From the NCBI RefSeq assembly GCF_015461845.1, contig NZ_JACOPW010000001.1, positions 1-64,000 of the forward strand: a stretch of 64,000 bases of DNA, given 5' to 3'. The position numbers were made by a program, and so were the translations under genes. The DNA comes from Pseudomonas mucoides. Lineage in GTDB: Bacteria > Pseudomonadota > Gammaproteobacteria > Pseudomonadales > Pseudomonadaceae. Under the pieces are notes generated by a model. That model worked only from the letters and a program-made list of their open reading frames with translations. It was not told the origin of the DNA and searched no databases. This document shows positions 10,529-19,434 of the stretch, piece by piece; position 1 is the first letter of the stretch; each line of letters opens with the position of its first letter.

Positions 10529-11188
10529 ATGAAGAGCGGGTTCGGAAACACCAGGGGCAGTGCGCCCACCCTCAATCCCCGCGCCAAACCGCTGAAACGG
10601 CCGAGTCAGGCCCGGGCGATCTTCACCGTGGAAGCGATTTACGAGGCGTTTGTTCGGATTTGGCGGCGCGATGGCTGGTCCGGGCTGACCACCCGAGCGG
10701 TGGCGCTGGAAGCTGGCGTCGCCATCGGGACGTTGTACGATTATTTTCCGAGCAAGGAAGCGCTGCTGTCAGGGTATGTCCGCCACTGCCTGGACAATCT
10801 GTTACAGCACATCGATGAACAGGTCGTACGACCCACGCATCTGGATTGGCAGGTGCGAATCAAACGCTTGATCCGCATGACCTGCGACCCGACGGATGCT
10901 GATCAGCCGTTGTTCGACTATGAATGGATGACCCTTGAACACCAGATCGCCGAACCCAAACACCACCGACGGGTGTTCCAGGAGTTGTCGCAGAAATGGC
11001 GCGAAGCGTTTGCCGCGTGTAGTGATTTGCCTGAGCATCCGTCAGATACAACCATCGATGCCTGGTTGATCACCGCCTGGGGTGGCCGGCGTTACTGCGT
11101 GACTGTGCAACCGGCGGCGGCACAAACGGCTGCGTGGCTGGCGGAGATCGAGTCGATGATCTGCGGCCGATTGCTGCCCTCCCCCTAA
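10529..11188 (+). CDS. TetR/AcrR family transcriptional regulator
   Basis: A 219-residue DNA-binding repressor-type protein. After a basic leader of about 30 residues comes the TetR helix-turn-helix, with LTTRAVALEAGVAIGTLYDY followed by FPSKEALL at roughly residues 50-80. The remainder is the variable ligand-binding and dimerisation domain. It is divergent from the DUF2855 gene, so the 55-bp intergenic space is the likely operator. The ribosome binding site before this ATG is weak, and the true start could be a few codons downstream. Confidence 0.9.
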   Translation: MKSGFGNTRGSAPTLNPRAKPLKRPSQARAIFTVEAIYEAFVRIWRRDGWSGLTTRAVALEAGVAIGTLYDYFPSKEALLSGYVRHCLDNLLQHIDEQVVRPTHLDWQVRIKRLIRMTCDPTDADQPLFDYEWMTLEHQIAEPKHHRRVFQELSQKWREAFAACSDLPEHPSDTTIDAWLITAWGGRRYCVTVQPAAAQTAAWLAEIESMICGRLLPSP

Positions 11189-11193
11189 TCCCC

Positions 11194-11281
11194 GTAGGAG
11201 TGAGCCTGCTCGCGATAGCGGTGTGTCAGTTGGCATTGATTTGGCCGACACACCGCCATCGCGAGCAGGCTCACTCCTACA
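11194..11281. repeat. Paired REP element (REPIN-like)
   Basis: Two inverted arms, each containing GTAGGAGTGAGCCTGCTCGC or its complement, flank a spacer of about 30 bases between the TetR gene and the FMN reductase. The same arm recurs at 189-220 and 29454-29541. Confidence 0.85.
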
Positions 11282-11297
11282 GGGGAGAACGGTGCTT

Positions 11298-11858
11298 TCA
11301 GACTTTTTTGTGTTGTTCGACCCATTTGCCATAGGCATTGATGAAGCTCTGCAGGAACGGCTTCACAGACTCGGACAATTTACCCGCCTCGTCAAACGCC
11401 GAACCCGCCCCGCCCAGATAGGCTTCCGGCTGCTGCATACACGGCACATCCAGAAACACCATGGACTGGCGCAAGTGGTGGTTGGCACCAAATCCACCGA
11501 CTGCGCCGGGCGAAACACTGATCACCCCACCCGGTTTTCCGCTCCAGGCGCTCTGGCCATAGGGCCGCGATCCCACGTCGATGGCATTCTTCAACGGCGC
11601 GGGTACCGAGCGGTTGTATTCCGGGGTGACGAACAGCACTGCGTCGGATGAACGTACTTGTTGCCGGAAAGTGCTGTAGGCTGCCGGCGGTGAAGCACCA
11701 TCAATGTCTTCGTTGTAGAGCGGCAAGTCGCCGATTTCGACGATTTGTAGCTTGAGATTGGCCGGTGCGAGGTCAGCCAGGGCCAATGCTACCTTGCGAT
11801 TGATCGATGCCTTTCTCAAGCTGCCGACCACGACGGCGATCGTATAGACGTTACTCAT
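11298..11858 (-). CDS. NAD(P)H-dependent FMN reductase (flavodoxin-like)
   Basis: A 186-residue flavodoxin-fold oxidoreductase of the ChrR/SsuE/ArsH-related superfamily. It shows the FMN phosphate loop GSLRKASINRKVA near residues 13-25 and the typical TPEYNRSVPAPLKNAID segment around 80-97. Such enzymes reduce quinones, azo dyes or chromate with NAD(P)H; the substrate here is not determined. The start at 11856-11858 (MSNVYTIAVVVGS) fits the fold directly; the frame continues to 11984 only as an unrelated Ser-rich leader. Confidence 0.9.
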   Translation of the reverse strand: MSNVYTIAVVVGSLRKASINRKVALALADLAPANLKLQIVEIGDLPLYNEDIDGASPPAAYSTFRQQVRSSDAVLFVTPEYNRSVPAPLKNAIDVGSRPYGQSAWSGKPGGVISVSPGAVGGFGANHHLRQSMVFLDVPCMQQPEAYLGGAGSAFDEAGKLSESVKPFLQSFINAYGKWVEQHKKV

Positions 11859-12034
11859 GGAAGATGTCTCGACTGTCCGATGGAGAGAACTTGTAGGTAT
11901 AGATGACGAATCACCCAGCGGGCTCTGAATTTCACCGCCCCTGACTATTTTTTTCTTGTAGGAAAACTTACTTCGCCCAACCACGGTCTACAGAACCGAA
12001 AATTGAGTGAATTATCTCCAGAGGTTCTAAACAG

Positions 12035-12295
12035 ATGGCAGCAGTACTTGTCGGTCAGTTCCATGCAAGAGATGCGGAAGGCCGCGTTTATTCCGTGCAT
12101 GAGTTCGAGGAATCCACCCCGTCGGCGGACGGCCTCGGCGGCTCGGAGCCTGTCACCACCTACAAACTGGCCATTGGCGATCGCGTCAGGAAACTCGATG
12201 ACAACCAGTTTCTGCTGGTTCAATCGGACGTGACCATCGTGCGTGAACCCAACAAATTCGTCGGTAGCGTGCCGGAAGCCAACGTCGCTTCATAA
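12035..12295 (+). CDS. Small hypothetical protein
   Basis: An 86-residue soluble protein, not recognised. It begins MAAVLVGQFHARDAEGRVYS and contains an acidic middle and a short beta-rich end (DNQFLLVQSDVTIV). Codon use matches neighbouring Pseudomonas genes and a GAGG lies upstream of the ATG. It is transcribed away from the FMN reductase, with the 176-bp gap 11859-12034 holding both promoters. It is probably a real genus-level conserved gene of unknown role. Confidence 0.7.
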   Translation: MAAVLVGQFHARDAEGRVYSVHEFEESTPSADGLGGSEPVTTYKLAIGDRVRKLDDNQFLLVQSDVTIVREPNKFVGSVPEANVAS

Positions 12296-12383
12296 CCCCG
12301 CGTTATGAGCAGAAGTCATATGCGCGCACTTGAGTTAGGATTCAGTCACTGATTCCCTCACCTGCTGAACATGGACTTCACGC

Positions 12384-13277
12384 ATGCGTTTACGCCATAT
12401 CGAAGTGATCCACGCGCTTGTGCAGACCGGTCACCTGGGCACCGCCGCCGAATGGCTGCAGTTGCCGGTGACCGAGGTTGAAGGCATTTTGCGCGAGGCC
12501 GAGGGTCAGTTGGGTTTCATGCTGTTCTCCAGCGTGCGCGGGCGCTTGCAGGCGACCCGCGAAGCGCGGGAGCTAGAGGCACAAATCGCCCACATCTACG
12601 AAGCGCTGGAGCCTGTTCAACGCTTGGCCGCCAGCCTCAAGCAGTATCAGGCACCGCCCCTGCGCATCATCTGCACTCCGCCGCTCGCCCAACACTTGTT
12701 GCCCCAGAGCATCGCCACGCTGCGCCGTCGCCTGCCCGATGCGCCTTGCAGCCTGCTGAGCCAACCAACCCGCGAAATCATAAAATCCCTGTTGTTGCGC
12801 GAAAGCGATTTGGGGTTGAGCCTGCACGATCCCGATCACGCCGACATCCATTGCCAGGTGATTGCCCAAGGCAAGCTCCAGCTGTTGGCGCCCCATGGCT
12901 GGCTGCAACCCAAGCAGAAATACATTTCATTGCAGGATCTGGCGGGCCAGTCGATGGTCGGCCTCGAAGGCCACGATCCGCTGAGCCGTGCCCTGGAGAA
13001 CAAATTGCAGGCGTTGCGTCCAGCCCCGGTTGTGCATATTCGAGTGCAGACGCATCAGATGATGCGCAGCATGGTCGAGGCCGGTGAAGGCCTGGCGATT
13101 GTCGACCCGTTTACCGCCCTGGGCGCCAAAACCAGTGGACTGGATGTGTGTCCGCTGGCCCCGGCGGTGCCAGTCAGCCTCTACGCCCTGACCCTGAAAA
13201 ACGGCGAGCCAGCCGCCGCCATTCAGACCCTGCTGGACATTGTCACGGAACAAGCCGCGGCGATGCTGGCGAACTGA
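12384..13277 (+). CDS. LysR family transcriptional regulator
   Basis: A 297-residue regulator with an N-terminal winged helix (MRLRHIEVIHALVQTGHLGTAA) and a periplasmic-binding-protein-like effector domain from about residue 90. The HTH is somewhat divergent (TEVEGILREAEGQLGFMLF instead of the usual SxxSxxIxxLE), but the fold order is preserved. Its 3' end overlaps the convergent GNAT gene by 35 bases. No adjacent divergent target gene is evident, so its regulon cannot be inferred. Confidence 0.88.
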   Translation: MRLRHIEVIHALVQTGHLGTAAEWLQLPVTEVEGILREAEGQLGFMLFSSVRGRLQATREARELEAQIAHIYEALEPVQRLAASLKQYQAPPLRIICTPPLAQHLLPQSIATLRRRLPDAPCSLLSQPTREIIKSLLLRESDLGLSLHDPDHADIHCQVIAQGKLQLLAPHGWLQPKQKYISLQDLAGQSMVGLEGHDPLSRALENKLQALRPAPVVHIRVQTHQMMRSMVEAGEGLAIVDPFTALGAKTSGLDVCPLAPAVPVSLYALTLKNGEPAAAIQTLLDIVTEQAAAMLAN

Positions 13278-13857
13278 TCGGGTGTTCCAGCGCATTATCG
13301 AACAAGCGATACCAGAACAGCGCCACTTCGGCAGTGTTCGGATCGATTCCGCGATAGCGCAGATGATCCATCCCGCCAATCACGTAACCACAACGCTCAT
13401 AGAGCCGGCAGGCGCCGAGGTTGTTGTTTTGGGTTTCGAGCATGATGCCCGGCAGTTTTTTCTTGCGACTCCAGAACTGAGCCACGTCCAGCAAGGCTTT
13501 GGCCACCCCGTGGTGCCGCGCCGGTGCATGCACCGCCAGCTCGTCGATATGGGCAAAGCCATTCCAATTGGTGCTGACCACCAGATGACCGACCGGCTCA
13601 TCGTCGAGGTACGCCATGAAAATCGCACTGTCGGCGGCATCGCGAAAGCTGCTGAATTCTTCCGGGTCGATGCCGTAGCACTTTCGATAAGGGGTGATCG
13701 GCGTAATCAACCACTGTTCGACTGGTTTGCCGATTTCGGCAGCACCATAGGCGGCAACTTCAAAACTGAAATCACTGCCCCAGATATAGGCCGCAAAGCC
13801 GTCATCGGCGACACGCACCGACAGGCCGGGGTACTTGGGATTAATGACAGGTTGCAT
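13243..13857 (-). CDS. GNAT family N-acetyltransferase
   Basis: A 204-residue acetyltransferase whose GNAT domain occupies roughly residues 80-190. It shows HIDELAVHAPARHHGVAKAL (motif A, acetyl-CoA loop) and LYERCGYVIGG (motif B). The acceptor is unknown. The ATG at 13855-13857 (MQPVINPKYP) has GAGGA eleven bases upstream and was preferred over starts nearer the end of the decarboxylase gene. It follows the decarboxylase closely and may be co-transcribed, hinting at a polyamine or amine substrate, but that is only context. Confidence 0.85.
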   Translation of the reverse strand: MQPVINPKYPGLSVRVADDGFAAYIWGSDFSFEVAAYGAAEIGKPVEQWLITPITPYRKCYGIDPEEFSSFRDAADSAIFMAYLDDEPVGHLVVSTNWNGFAHIDELAVHAPARHHGVAKALLDVAQFWSRKKKLPGIMLETQNNNLGACRLYERCGYVIGGMDHLRYRGIDPNTAEVALFWYRLFDNALEHPISSPASPRLVP

Positions 13858-13871
13858 ACTGGGAAAGGTCC

Positions 13872-16127
13872 TCATTCCTTGATGCAATCGACGGTGTAGT
13901 GCCGTCCATTGCCCTCGTCTTCGTGTTGCAATCCATGCACATCGACGACGAATCCTGGGAAACTGCTATCAAACGTCCTTGCAAATGAAAGATAGTCGAT
14001 GATTGACCGGGTCGACTCGGTGAACCGCTCACCCGGCATGATCAGCGGAATGCCTGGCGGATACGGAACCAGCATCACCGCAGCGATCCGCCCGTCCAGG
14101 GCATCGATCGACACCGCCTCTACCTCGCCCCGTACCAGATGATCATAGGCGTCAGCGGGCTTCATGACGATTTCCGGCAGCACGGTGTACATGCGCTTGA
14201 GGTGTTTGGCCGTGGCATTGCTGCGATAACAGGCGTGCAGTTGATCGCACAAATCGCGCAGGCCCATGCCTTGATAGCGCCCGACACTCTGTTGTGCCAC
14301 ACAGGGCAGGCAATTGGCCAGGCTGACGTTAGCGTCGTAGCTGCGCTTGAACTCCAGCAGCTCGGTCAACAGCGTGCTCCATTTGCCTTTGGTGATGCCC
14401 ATGGAAAACAACACCAGGAACGAATACAGCCCGGTCTTCTCGACCACCAGCCCGCGCTCCCAGAGAAATTTGCTGACCACTGCCGCCGGAATCCCGCGCT
14501 CGCTGAGCGCACCGCCCGCGGTTAGCCCGGGCATGACCAAGGTGACTTTGATCGGATCGAGCAACACGTAATCGTCGGTGACACCGCCAAAGCCGTGCCA
14601 GTCGGCATCGGGCTGCAAGAGCCAGTCTTCGGTGACCACGCGGTCGATGCCTTCCACCGACGGCGGCTGCCAGATGGAAAACCACCAGTCATCCGCCGCG
14701 ATGTGTTGCCGCAGGTTAGCCAGGGCGCGACGAAAGCTCAGGGCCTCGTCGAACATTTCCTGCAACAGCGAACGCCCGGCCGGGCCTTCCATCATCGCCG
14801 AGGCCACGTCCAGCGAGGCAATGATGCTGTACTGCGGCGAGGTGGAGATGTGCATCATGAACGCTTCATTGAAACGGTCGCGGTCCAGTTGCCGCGCCCC
14901 ACCGTCCTGAACATGAATCATCGAGGCCTGGCTGAATGCGGCCAGCAACTTGTGCGTGGAATGCGTGGTGAACACCAGCGGGCTATCTTCGCTGCGCGAG
15001 GTGCCCATGCCGTAGCGTCCGGCGAAGAACTCGTGAAACGCCGCGTAGGCGTACCAGGCCTCGTCGAAATGCAACACCTCGACACTGTTGCCGAGGTTCT
15101 GCTTGATCAACTCGGCGTTATAGCAGAGGCCGTCGTAGGTCGAGTTGGTGATCACCGCCAGTTTGACCTTGGGCGCCCGGCCCTTGGTCAGCGGGCTGGC
15201 GTCGATTTTGGCCTGGATTGATTCGCGGCTGAATTCGCTCAATGGAATCGGGCCGATGATCCCCAGTTCATTGCGTTCCGGGCACAGGTACAACGGGATC
15301 GCGCCGGTCATGATGATCGAATGCAACACCGACTTGTGGCAGTTGCGATCCACCAGCACCAGGTCATCGCGCGCAACCATGGAATGCCAGACGATTTTAT
15401 TGGCGGTCGAGGTGCCATTGATCACGAAAAAGGTGTGATCGGCGCCAAAATTGCGCGCAGCGCGCGCTTCCGCCTCGGCCAGCGGACCGGTGTGATCGAG
15501 TAGAGAGCCCAGTTCGGGCACCGACACCGACAAATCCGAACGCAGGGTGTTCTCCCCGAAAAACTGGTGAAACGCTTGCCCTACCGGGCTCTTGTGATAC
15601 GCCACGCCACCGCCGTGGCCCGGGGTGTGCCAGGAATAATTGGAGTCGGCGGTGTGTTGCACCAGTGCCTTGAAAAACGGTGGCAACAAACCGTCCAGGT
15701 ACTTGCGCGCAGCCCGGGCCACTTGCCGGGCCAGGAACGGCACGGTGTCTTCGAACAGGTAAAGAATCCCGCGCAGTTGATTGAGCTCGGCCATGGCATC
15801 GGCCGGCGCGTTTTCCAGCGTCACTTGTTCGCCGAGGGCAAAAATCGGCAGGTCCGGCGCCCGCACTCGCGCCAGGCCAATCAGTTCGGCCATGTTCTGC
15901 AACAAATGCGAGTGGGCGCTGGGGTCTTCGGCGGCAATCAACATGCAGGAGAGGCCGTGATGGGTCGACGCGACTAGCCGCCCTTCGGCGTAATCCACCG
16001 CCGAAACGATGCTGAAGCCTTCCTGTTCAAGCTCCCGGGCGATGCCCCGCACGCGATCACCGGCGACGGTGTCGGCCTTGATGTCGCGGTGGACAATCAG
16101 GACCGGGAATTTCAAATCTTTATACAT
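13872..16127 (-). CDS. ldcA: Orn/Lys/Arg decarboxylase, class I (LdcA-like)
   Basis: A 751-residue PLP-dependent amino acid decarboxylase with an N-terminal wing (receiver-like) domain, a fold-type I core and a C-terminal domain. Visible motifs are HTPGH (167-171), DEAW (355-358) and the PLP Schiff-base lysine 393 in THSTHK. In P. aeruginosa the corresponding gene, next to dnaQ and rnhA, encodes lysine decarboxylase LdcA, which forms cadaverine; the same order here supports orthology. An arginine-preferring activity cannot be excluded by sequence alone. The gene is full length with no frameshift. Confidence 0.93.
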   Translation of the reverse strand: MYKDLKFPVLIVHRDIKADTVAGDRVRGIARELEQEGFSIVSAVDYAEGRLVASTHHGLSCMLIAAEDPSAHSHLLQNMAELIGLARVRAPDLPIFALGEQVTLENAPADAMAELNQLRGILYLFEDTVPFLARQVARAARKYLDGLLPPFFKALVQHTADSNYSWHTPGHGGGVAYHKSPVGQAFHQFFGENTLRSDLSVSVPELGSLLDHTGPLAEAEARAARNFGADHTFFVINGTSTANKIVWHSMVARDDLVLVDRNCHKSVLHSIIMTGAIPLYLCPERNELGIIGPIPLSEFSRESIQAKIDASPLTKGRAPKVKLAVITNSTYDGLCYNAELIKQNLGNSVEVLHFDEAWYAYAAFHEFFAGRYGMGTSRSEDSPLVFTTHSTHKLLAAFSQASMIHVQDGGARQLDRDRFNEAFMMHISTSPQYSIIASLDVASAMMEGPAGRSLLQEMFDEALSFRRALANLRQHIAADDWWFSIWQPPSVEGIDRVVTEDWLLQPDADWHGFGGVTDDYVLLDPIKVTLVMPGLTAGGALSERGIPAAVVSKFLWERGLVVEKTGLYSFLVLFSMGITKGKWSTLLTELLEFKRSYDANVSLANCLPCVAQQSVGRYQGMGLRDLCDQLHACYRSNATAKHLKRMYTVLPEIVMKPADAYDHLVRGEVEAVSIDALDGRIAAVMLVPYPPGIPLIMPGERFTESTRSIIDYLSFARTFDSSFPGFVVDVHGLQHEDEGNGRHYTVDCIKE

Positions 16128-16248
16128 GGGGCTCAGTGTCCTGAGGCGGCAGACCGTGGCCTGCCAATACCCTCAGGGTAGAGGGTTGAGGCGAATGTGG
16201 CGAGTGGCGATGCCCCAAACTGGGTCACCGGCAGCCCAAACACGCCCC

Positions 16249-16280
16249 GTAGCAGCTGACGAGCACCGCAAGGCTGCTAC
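16249..16280. repeat. 32-bp REP-like element (copy 2, opposite orientation)
   Basis: Near-identical to the reverse complement of 9328-9359. It lies in the gap between ldcA and dnaQ. A shorter related fragment occurs near 36312-36330. Confidence 0.65.
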
Positions 16281-16283
16281 AAA

Positions 16284-17042
16284 TCAGGCCTGGGCCTTGG
16301 CGTCCGCCAGTTGCTGCCACAGTGACGGGGCACCGGCGGCTTTCGCGATGGCTTCAAGACGTGCGACATGCTGGGCCAGGTCATCTTCGCTGGCGCGGAT
16401 GATTCGGGCGCGTGGGCGGTCGGCTGGCAAGCGGCGGATTTCGGTGGCGGAGTTGTCCGCGCCTTCGCCGGAGCCATTACCGTCTGACGCATTACCGGCC
16501 AGCGACAGGCTGGTCTGGCCACCGGTCATGGTCAGGTAAACGTCGGCAAGGATCTCGGAGTCGAGCAACGCGCCGTGCAGTTCACGGCCCGAGTTGTCGA
16601 CGCCATACCGTTTGCACAAGGCGTCGAGGCTGTTGCGCTGCCCAGGGTGACGTTCCCGGGCCATCATCAGGGTATCGAGGATCGAGCAGTGTTGTGTGAT
16701 GTCCGCACGCTCGTGCTGGCCCATCAGGGCGAATTCGTTGTTGATGAAACCAACGTCGAACGCCGCGTTATGGATGATCAGCTGCGCGCCTTTGATGAAC
16801 TCGAAAAACTCATCGGCCACTTCGGTGAAACGCGGCTTGCCCACCAGGAATTCGTTGGTGATGCCGTGGACGCCAATGGCGCCTTCGTCACTCTCGCGAT
16901 CCGGCTGCAGGTAAACGTGAAAATGCCGACCGGTCAGGCGCCGACCGATCAACTCGACACAACCGATTTCGATAATCCGGTGGCCGTCTGTCACCGGCAT
17001 GCCGGTGGTTTCGGTATCGAGTACAACGGATCTGGTGGCCAT
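16284..17042 (-). CDS. dnaQ: DNA polymerase III epsilon subunit (3'-5' proofreading exonuclease)
   Basis: Proofreading subunit of the replicative polymerase. At 252 residues it has the normal DnaQ length. The DEDDh exonuclease motifs are present: LDTETTG (Asp9, Glu11), HNAAFDVGF, and the final His/Asp block in HGALLDSEILADVY. The C-terminal tail after about residue 185 is Gly/Asn-rich and then helical, as expected for the alpha-subunit binding region. It lies next to rnhA in the same direction, as in many gammaproteobacteria. Confidence 0.96.
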   Translation of the reverse strand: MATRSVVLDTETTGMPVTDGHRIIEIGCVELIGRRLTGRHFHVYLQPDRESDEGAIGVHGITNEFLVGKPRFTEVADEFFEFIKGAQLIIHNAAFDVGFINNEFALMGQHERADITQHCSILDTLMMARERHPGQRNSLDALCKRYGVDNSGRELHGALLDSEILADVYLTMTGGQTSLSLAGNASDGNGSGEGADNSATEIRRLPADRPRARIIRASEDDLAQHVARLEAIAKAAGAPSLWQQLADAKAQA

Positions 17043-17130
17043 CAGTGCTCAGCTCTCAACGGGTCAATCGTGCAAAAGCGGCGATGTTAACACGCTCGCT
17101 CAGGTCTTTCAGAGACACCGCGTTTTGCCT

Positions 17131-17192
17131 ATCGCGAGCAAGCTCGCTCCTGCAGGGATTGATCGTTCCCACGCGGAACAAGGGAACGATCA
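17131..17192. repeat. Single REP arm plus 11-bp hairpin in the dnaQ-rnhA gap
   Basis: Positions 17131-17155 hold a REP-like arm (CGCGAGCAAGCTCGCTCCTG). Just beside it TGATCGTTCCC (17160-17170) and its exact complement (17182-17192) form a hairpin downstream of rnhA. It has no following U-tract, so it may be a weak terminator or simply part of the repeat. Confidence 0.6.
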
Positions 17193-17200
17193 GTGTAGAT

Positions 17201-17653
17201 TTATGCCTGTTTGTAGCCGCGCACTTCATCCACGCCCCGGTTGGCCAACTGGTCAGCCCGCTCGTTACCGTGGTGACCGATGTGCCCACGCACCCATTTC
17301 CAGGTGACGTTGTGGCGATTGACCTGCTCATCCAGCAGCTTCCACAAATCAGCATTTTTAACCGGCTCTTTCGCCGCTGTTTTCCAGCCGCGCTTCTTCC
17401 AGTTGTCCATCCATTCGTTGATGCCTTTCATCACGTACTGTGAGTCGGTCACCAGCAGCACGTCGCAGGAGCGCTTGAGCTCTTCGAGGCCACGAATCGC
17501 ACCCATCAGCTCCATGCGGTTGTTGGTGGTATTGGCTTCGCCGCCCCACAGTTCCTTTTCAACGCCTTTGCACACCAGCAGTGCGCCCCAGCCGCCAGGG
17601 CCCGGGTTGCCTTTGCAGGCGCCGTCGGTGAAGAGTTCTACGCTATCGCTCAT
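17201..17653 (-). CDS. rnhA: Ribonuclease HI
   Basis: Degrades RNA in RNA-DNA hybrids during replication. The 150-residue protein carries the catalytic carboxylates Asp10 ([14 protein letters not shown]), Glu48 ([10 protein letters not shown]) and Asp70 (LLVTDSQYV), and the late Asp in [10 protein letters not shown]. Length and motif spacing are those of type 1 RNase H. It sits between dnaQ and a methyltransferase gene, all leftward. Confidence 0.97.
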   Translation of the reverse strand: MSDSVELFTDGACKGNPGPGGWGALLVCKGVEKELWGGEANTTNNRMELMGAIRGLEELKRSCDVLLVTDSQYVMKGINEWMDNWKKRGWKTAAKEPVKNADLWKLLDEQVNRHNVTWKWVRGHIGHHGNERADQLANRGVDEVRGYKQA

Positions 17654-17743
17654 GCCAATCTATCCAGAAAATGCGGTGGCTCGCCGATTCGTGATCGACG
17701 ATGCCCGAGGCCGGGACTGACCCGGCCGGGAAAATAAAAGGTA

Positions 17744-18502
17744 TTACGGGTCGATGCGACGGCGATTGACCTTGGCCATCGGCAAGGGAATCAGCTTGCC
17801 CATCGGTTCGCGTCGTTCCTGACGCAGCGGACGCAAACCCACGACAATCTTGCGCGCCACCAACAAATAGAAGCCGCCGCCCGACAGTTGCCAGTCACCG
17901 GCCTTGCGCTCCCAACCGGCCAGACGAGCTTGCCAGGCGGGTGACGCAAGCGGCGGACGATAGCACCCGAAGCGGCGTTTCTCCAGCGCGAAACCCAGCA
18001 GGTTCAACCAGTCGGCGACGCGTGACGGCGAGATGCAGCGCGCCTTGCGCAGGGCGTCATGGGCGAACACATGGCGCAGGCCCCAACTGCTCCAGGGGTT
18101 GATGCCGATGATCAGCAAATGCCCGCCGGGCCGCACGCTGCTCGCCGCTTCGCGCAGCAAACCGTGGGGCGACAGGCAGAAATCCAGCCCATGCTGCAAC
18201 ACCACGACGTCAGCGGCGTGCTCGCTCAACGGCCAGGCTTGCTCTTCACACACGATCTCGACACCGGGCAATGGCGCACCGAGGCGCACATTGCGCTGTA
18301 CTTGCGGAGCAGACGGTGGCGTCTGGGCCGAAGGACCGTAATGCACCAGGTAACCGCCGAAGAAACGCCCCAACTCGTCTTCGAGCATGCGTCGTTCTTC
18401 GTCCAGCAAAAATTGCCCGATAGGGCCGGACAGCCATTCACGGGCCGCGCTGATCAATGTCAGCCACTCGGGATCAGCCTGAGCGAACGCTTTATCGGTC
18501 AT
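17744..18502 (-). CDS. SAM-dependent methyltransferase (class I)
   Basis: A 252-residue methyltransferase-like protein encoded beside rnhA and gloB. The core shows a degenerate SAM-binding region ([21 protein letters not shown]), an [17 protein letters not shown] stretch equivalent to motif II, and [14 protein letters not shown] as the post-motif. The substrate is unknown. The start at 18500-18502 follows GGAG by six bases. It is divergent from gloB with a 65-bp gap. The glycine-rich motif I is weak, so activity is not guaranteed. Confidence 0.85.
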   Translation of the reverse strand: MTDKAFAQADPEWLTLISAAREWLSGPIGQFLLDEERRMLEDELGRFFGGYLVHYGPSAQTPPSAPQVQRNVRLGAPLPGVEIVCEEQAWPLSEHAADVVVLQHGLDFCLSPHGLLREAASSVRPGGHLLIIGINPWSSWGLRHVFAHDALRKARCISPSRVADWLNLLGFALEKRRFGCYRPPLASPAWQARLAGWERKAGDWQLSGGGFYLLVARKIVVGLRPLRQERREPMGKLIPLPMAKVNRRRIDP

Positions 18503-18567
18503 TGCATTCTCCAACGCGCCAGGAAGTTCTAAGATGCGCCATTGTTTTCCGCTTGGCGAATCCGACG

Positions 18568-19335
18568 ATGATACAGATCAGTGCCCTGCCCGCCTTCACC
18601 GACAACTACATCTGGTTGTTACAAGACCACCGCACCCAGCGCTGCGCCGTGGTCGATCCGGGCGATGCCGCGCCCGTGCAGGCCTGGCTTGCGGCGCATC
18701 CGGGTTGGGTATTGAGCGATATTCTGATCACTCATCACCACCATGACCACGTCGGTGGCGTCGAGCAGCTGAAAAAAGCGACAGACGCAACAGTCTACGG
18801 CCCCGCCAGCGAATCCATCCCGGCGCGGGACGTCGCGCTCAAGGACAACGACCGGGTCAGCGTGCTCGGCTGGGACTTCGACGTGTACGCCGTCCCCGGC
18901 CATACCCTGGGGCACATTGCCTACTACCACCATGGCTTGCTGTTCTGCGGTGACACCCTGTTTGCCGCCGGTTGTGGCCGTTTGTTCGAAGGCACGCCGG
19001 AACAGATGCACACCTCGCTGGCACGCCTGGCGGCATTGCCCGAAGATACGCTGGTGTATTGCACCCACGAATACACCCTGAGCAACCTCAAGTTTGCCGC
19101 AGCGGTCGAGCCAGAAAACCCCGACACCGCCGAGCGCCTCGCCAAAGTGACCCAACAACGCGCAGCCGGAATCATGACCCTGCCGTCGACCCTGGCCCTG
19201 GAAAAGCTCACCAACCCGTTTTTAAGGGTTGATGAAACATCTGTTAAAGAAAAAGTGGACGAACGGAATGGTCCCGATAACCGGGCTCCGAGTGCGGTTT
19301 TTGCTGCGTTGCGGGCTTGGAAAGATACGTTCTAG
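18568..19335 (+). CDS. gloB: Hydroxyacylglutathione hydrolase (glyoxalase II)
   Basis: Hydrolyses S-D-lactoylglutathione to D-lactate and glutathione in methylglyoxal detoxification. The 255-residue protein has the metallo-beta-lactamase fold with the binuclear metal motif [10 protein letters not shown] at residues 55-64 and the later metal ligands in [10 protein letters not shown] and CGDTLF. The C-terminal [13 protein letters not shown] segment is typical of glyoxalase II. The ATG at 18568 ([16 protein letters not shown]) matches the family start; the longer open frame is a shadow of the divergent methyltransferase. Confidence 0.96.
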   Translation: MIQISALPAFTDNYIWLLQDHRTQRCAVVDPGDAAPVQAWLAAHPGWVLSDILITHHHHDHVGGVEQLKKATDATVYGPASESIPARDVALKDNDRVSVLGWDFDVYAVPGHTLGHIAYYHHGLLFCGDTLFAAGCGRLFEGTPEQMHTSLARLAALPEDTLVYCTHEYTLSNLKFAAAVEPENPDTAERLAKVTQQRAAGIMTLPSTLALEKLTNPFLRVDETSVKEKVDERNGPDNRAPSAVFAALRAWKDTF

Positions 19336-19434
19336 GCCGTCATGCTATTGCAATGAAAATTCTGAATGGTTGACCGCAGGGGGTACCCTTTCTAGAATCG
19401 GCCGACATTTTTGCCCGGAACTTACTTCCAGCCA

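Noticed and set aside
17160..17192. Hairpin after rnhA considered as an intrinsic terminator
   Set aside because: Perfect stem but no T-run in the direction of transcription; reported only as part of a repeat feature.
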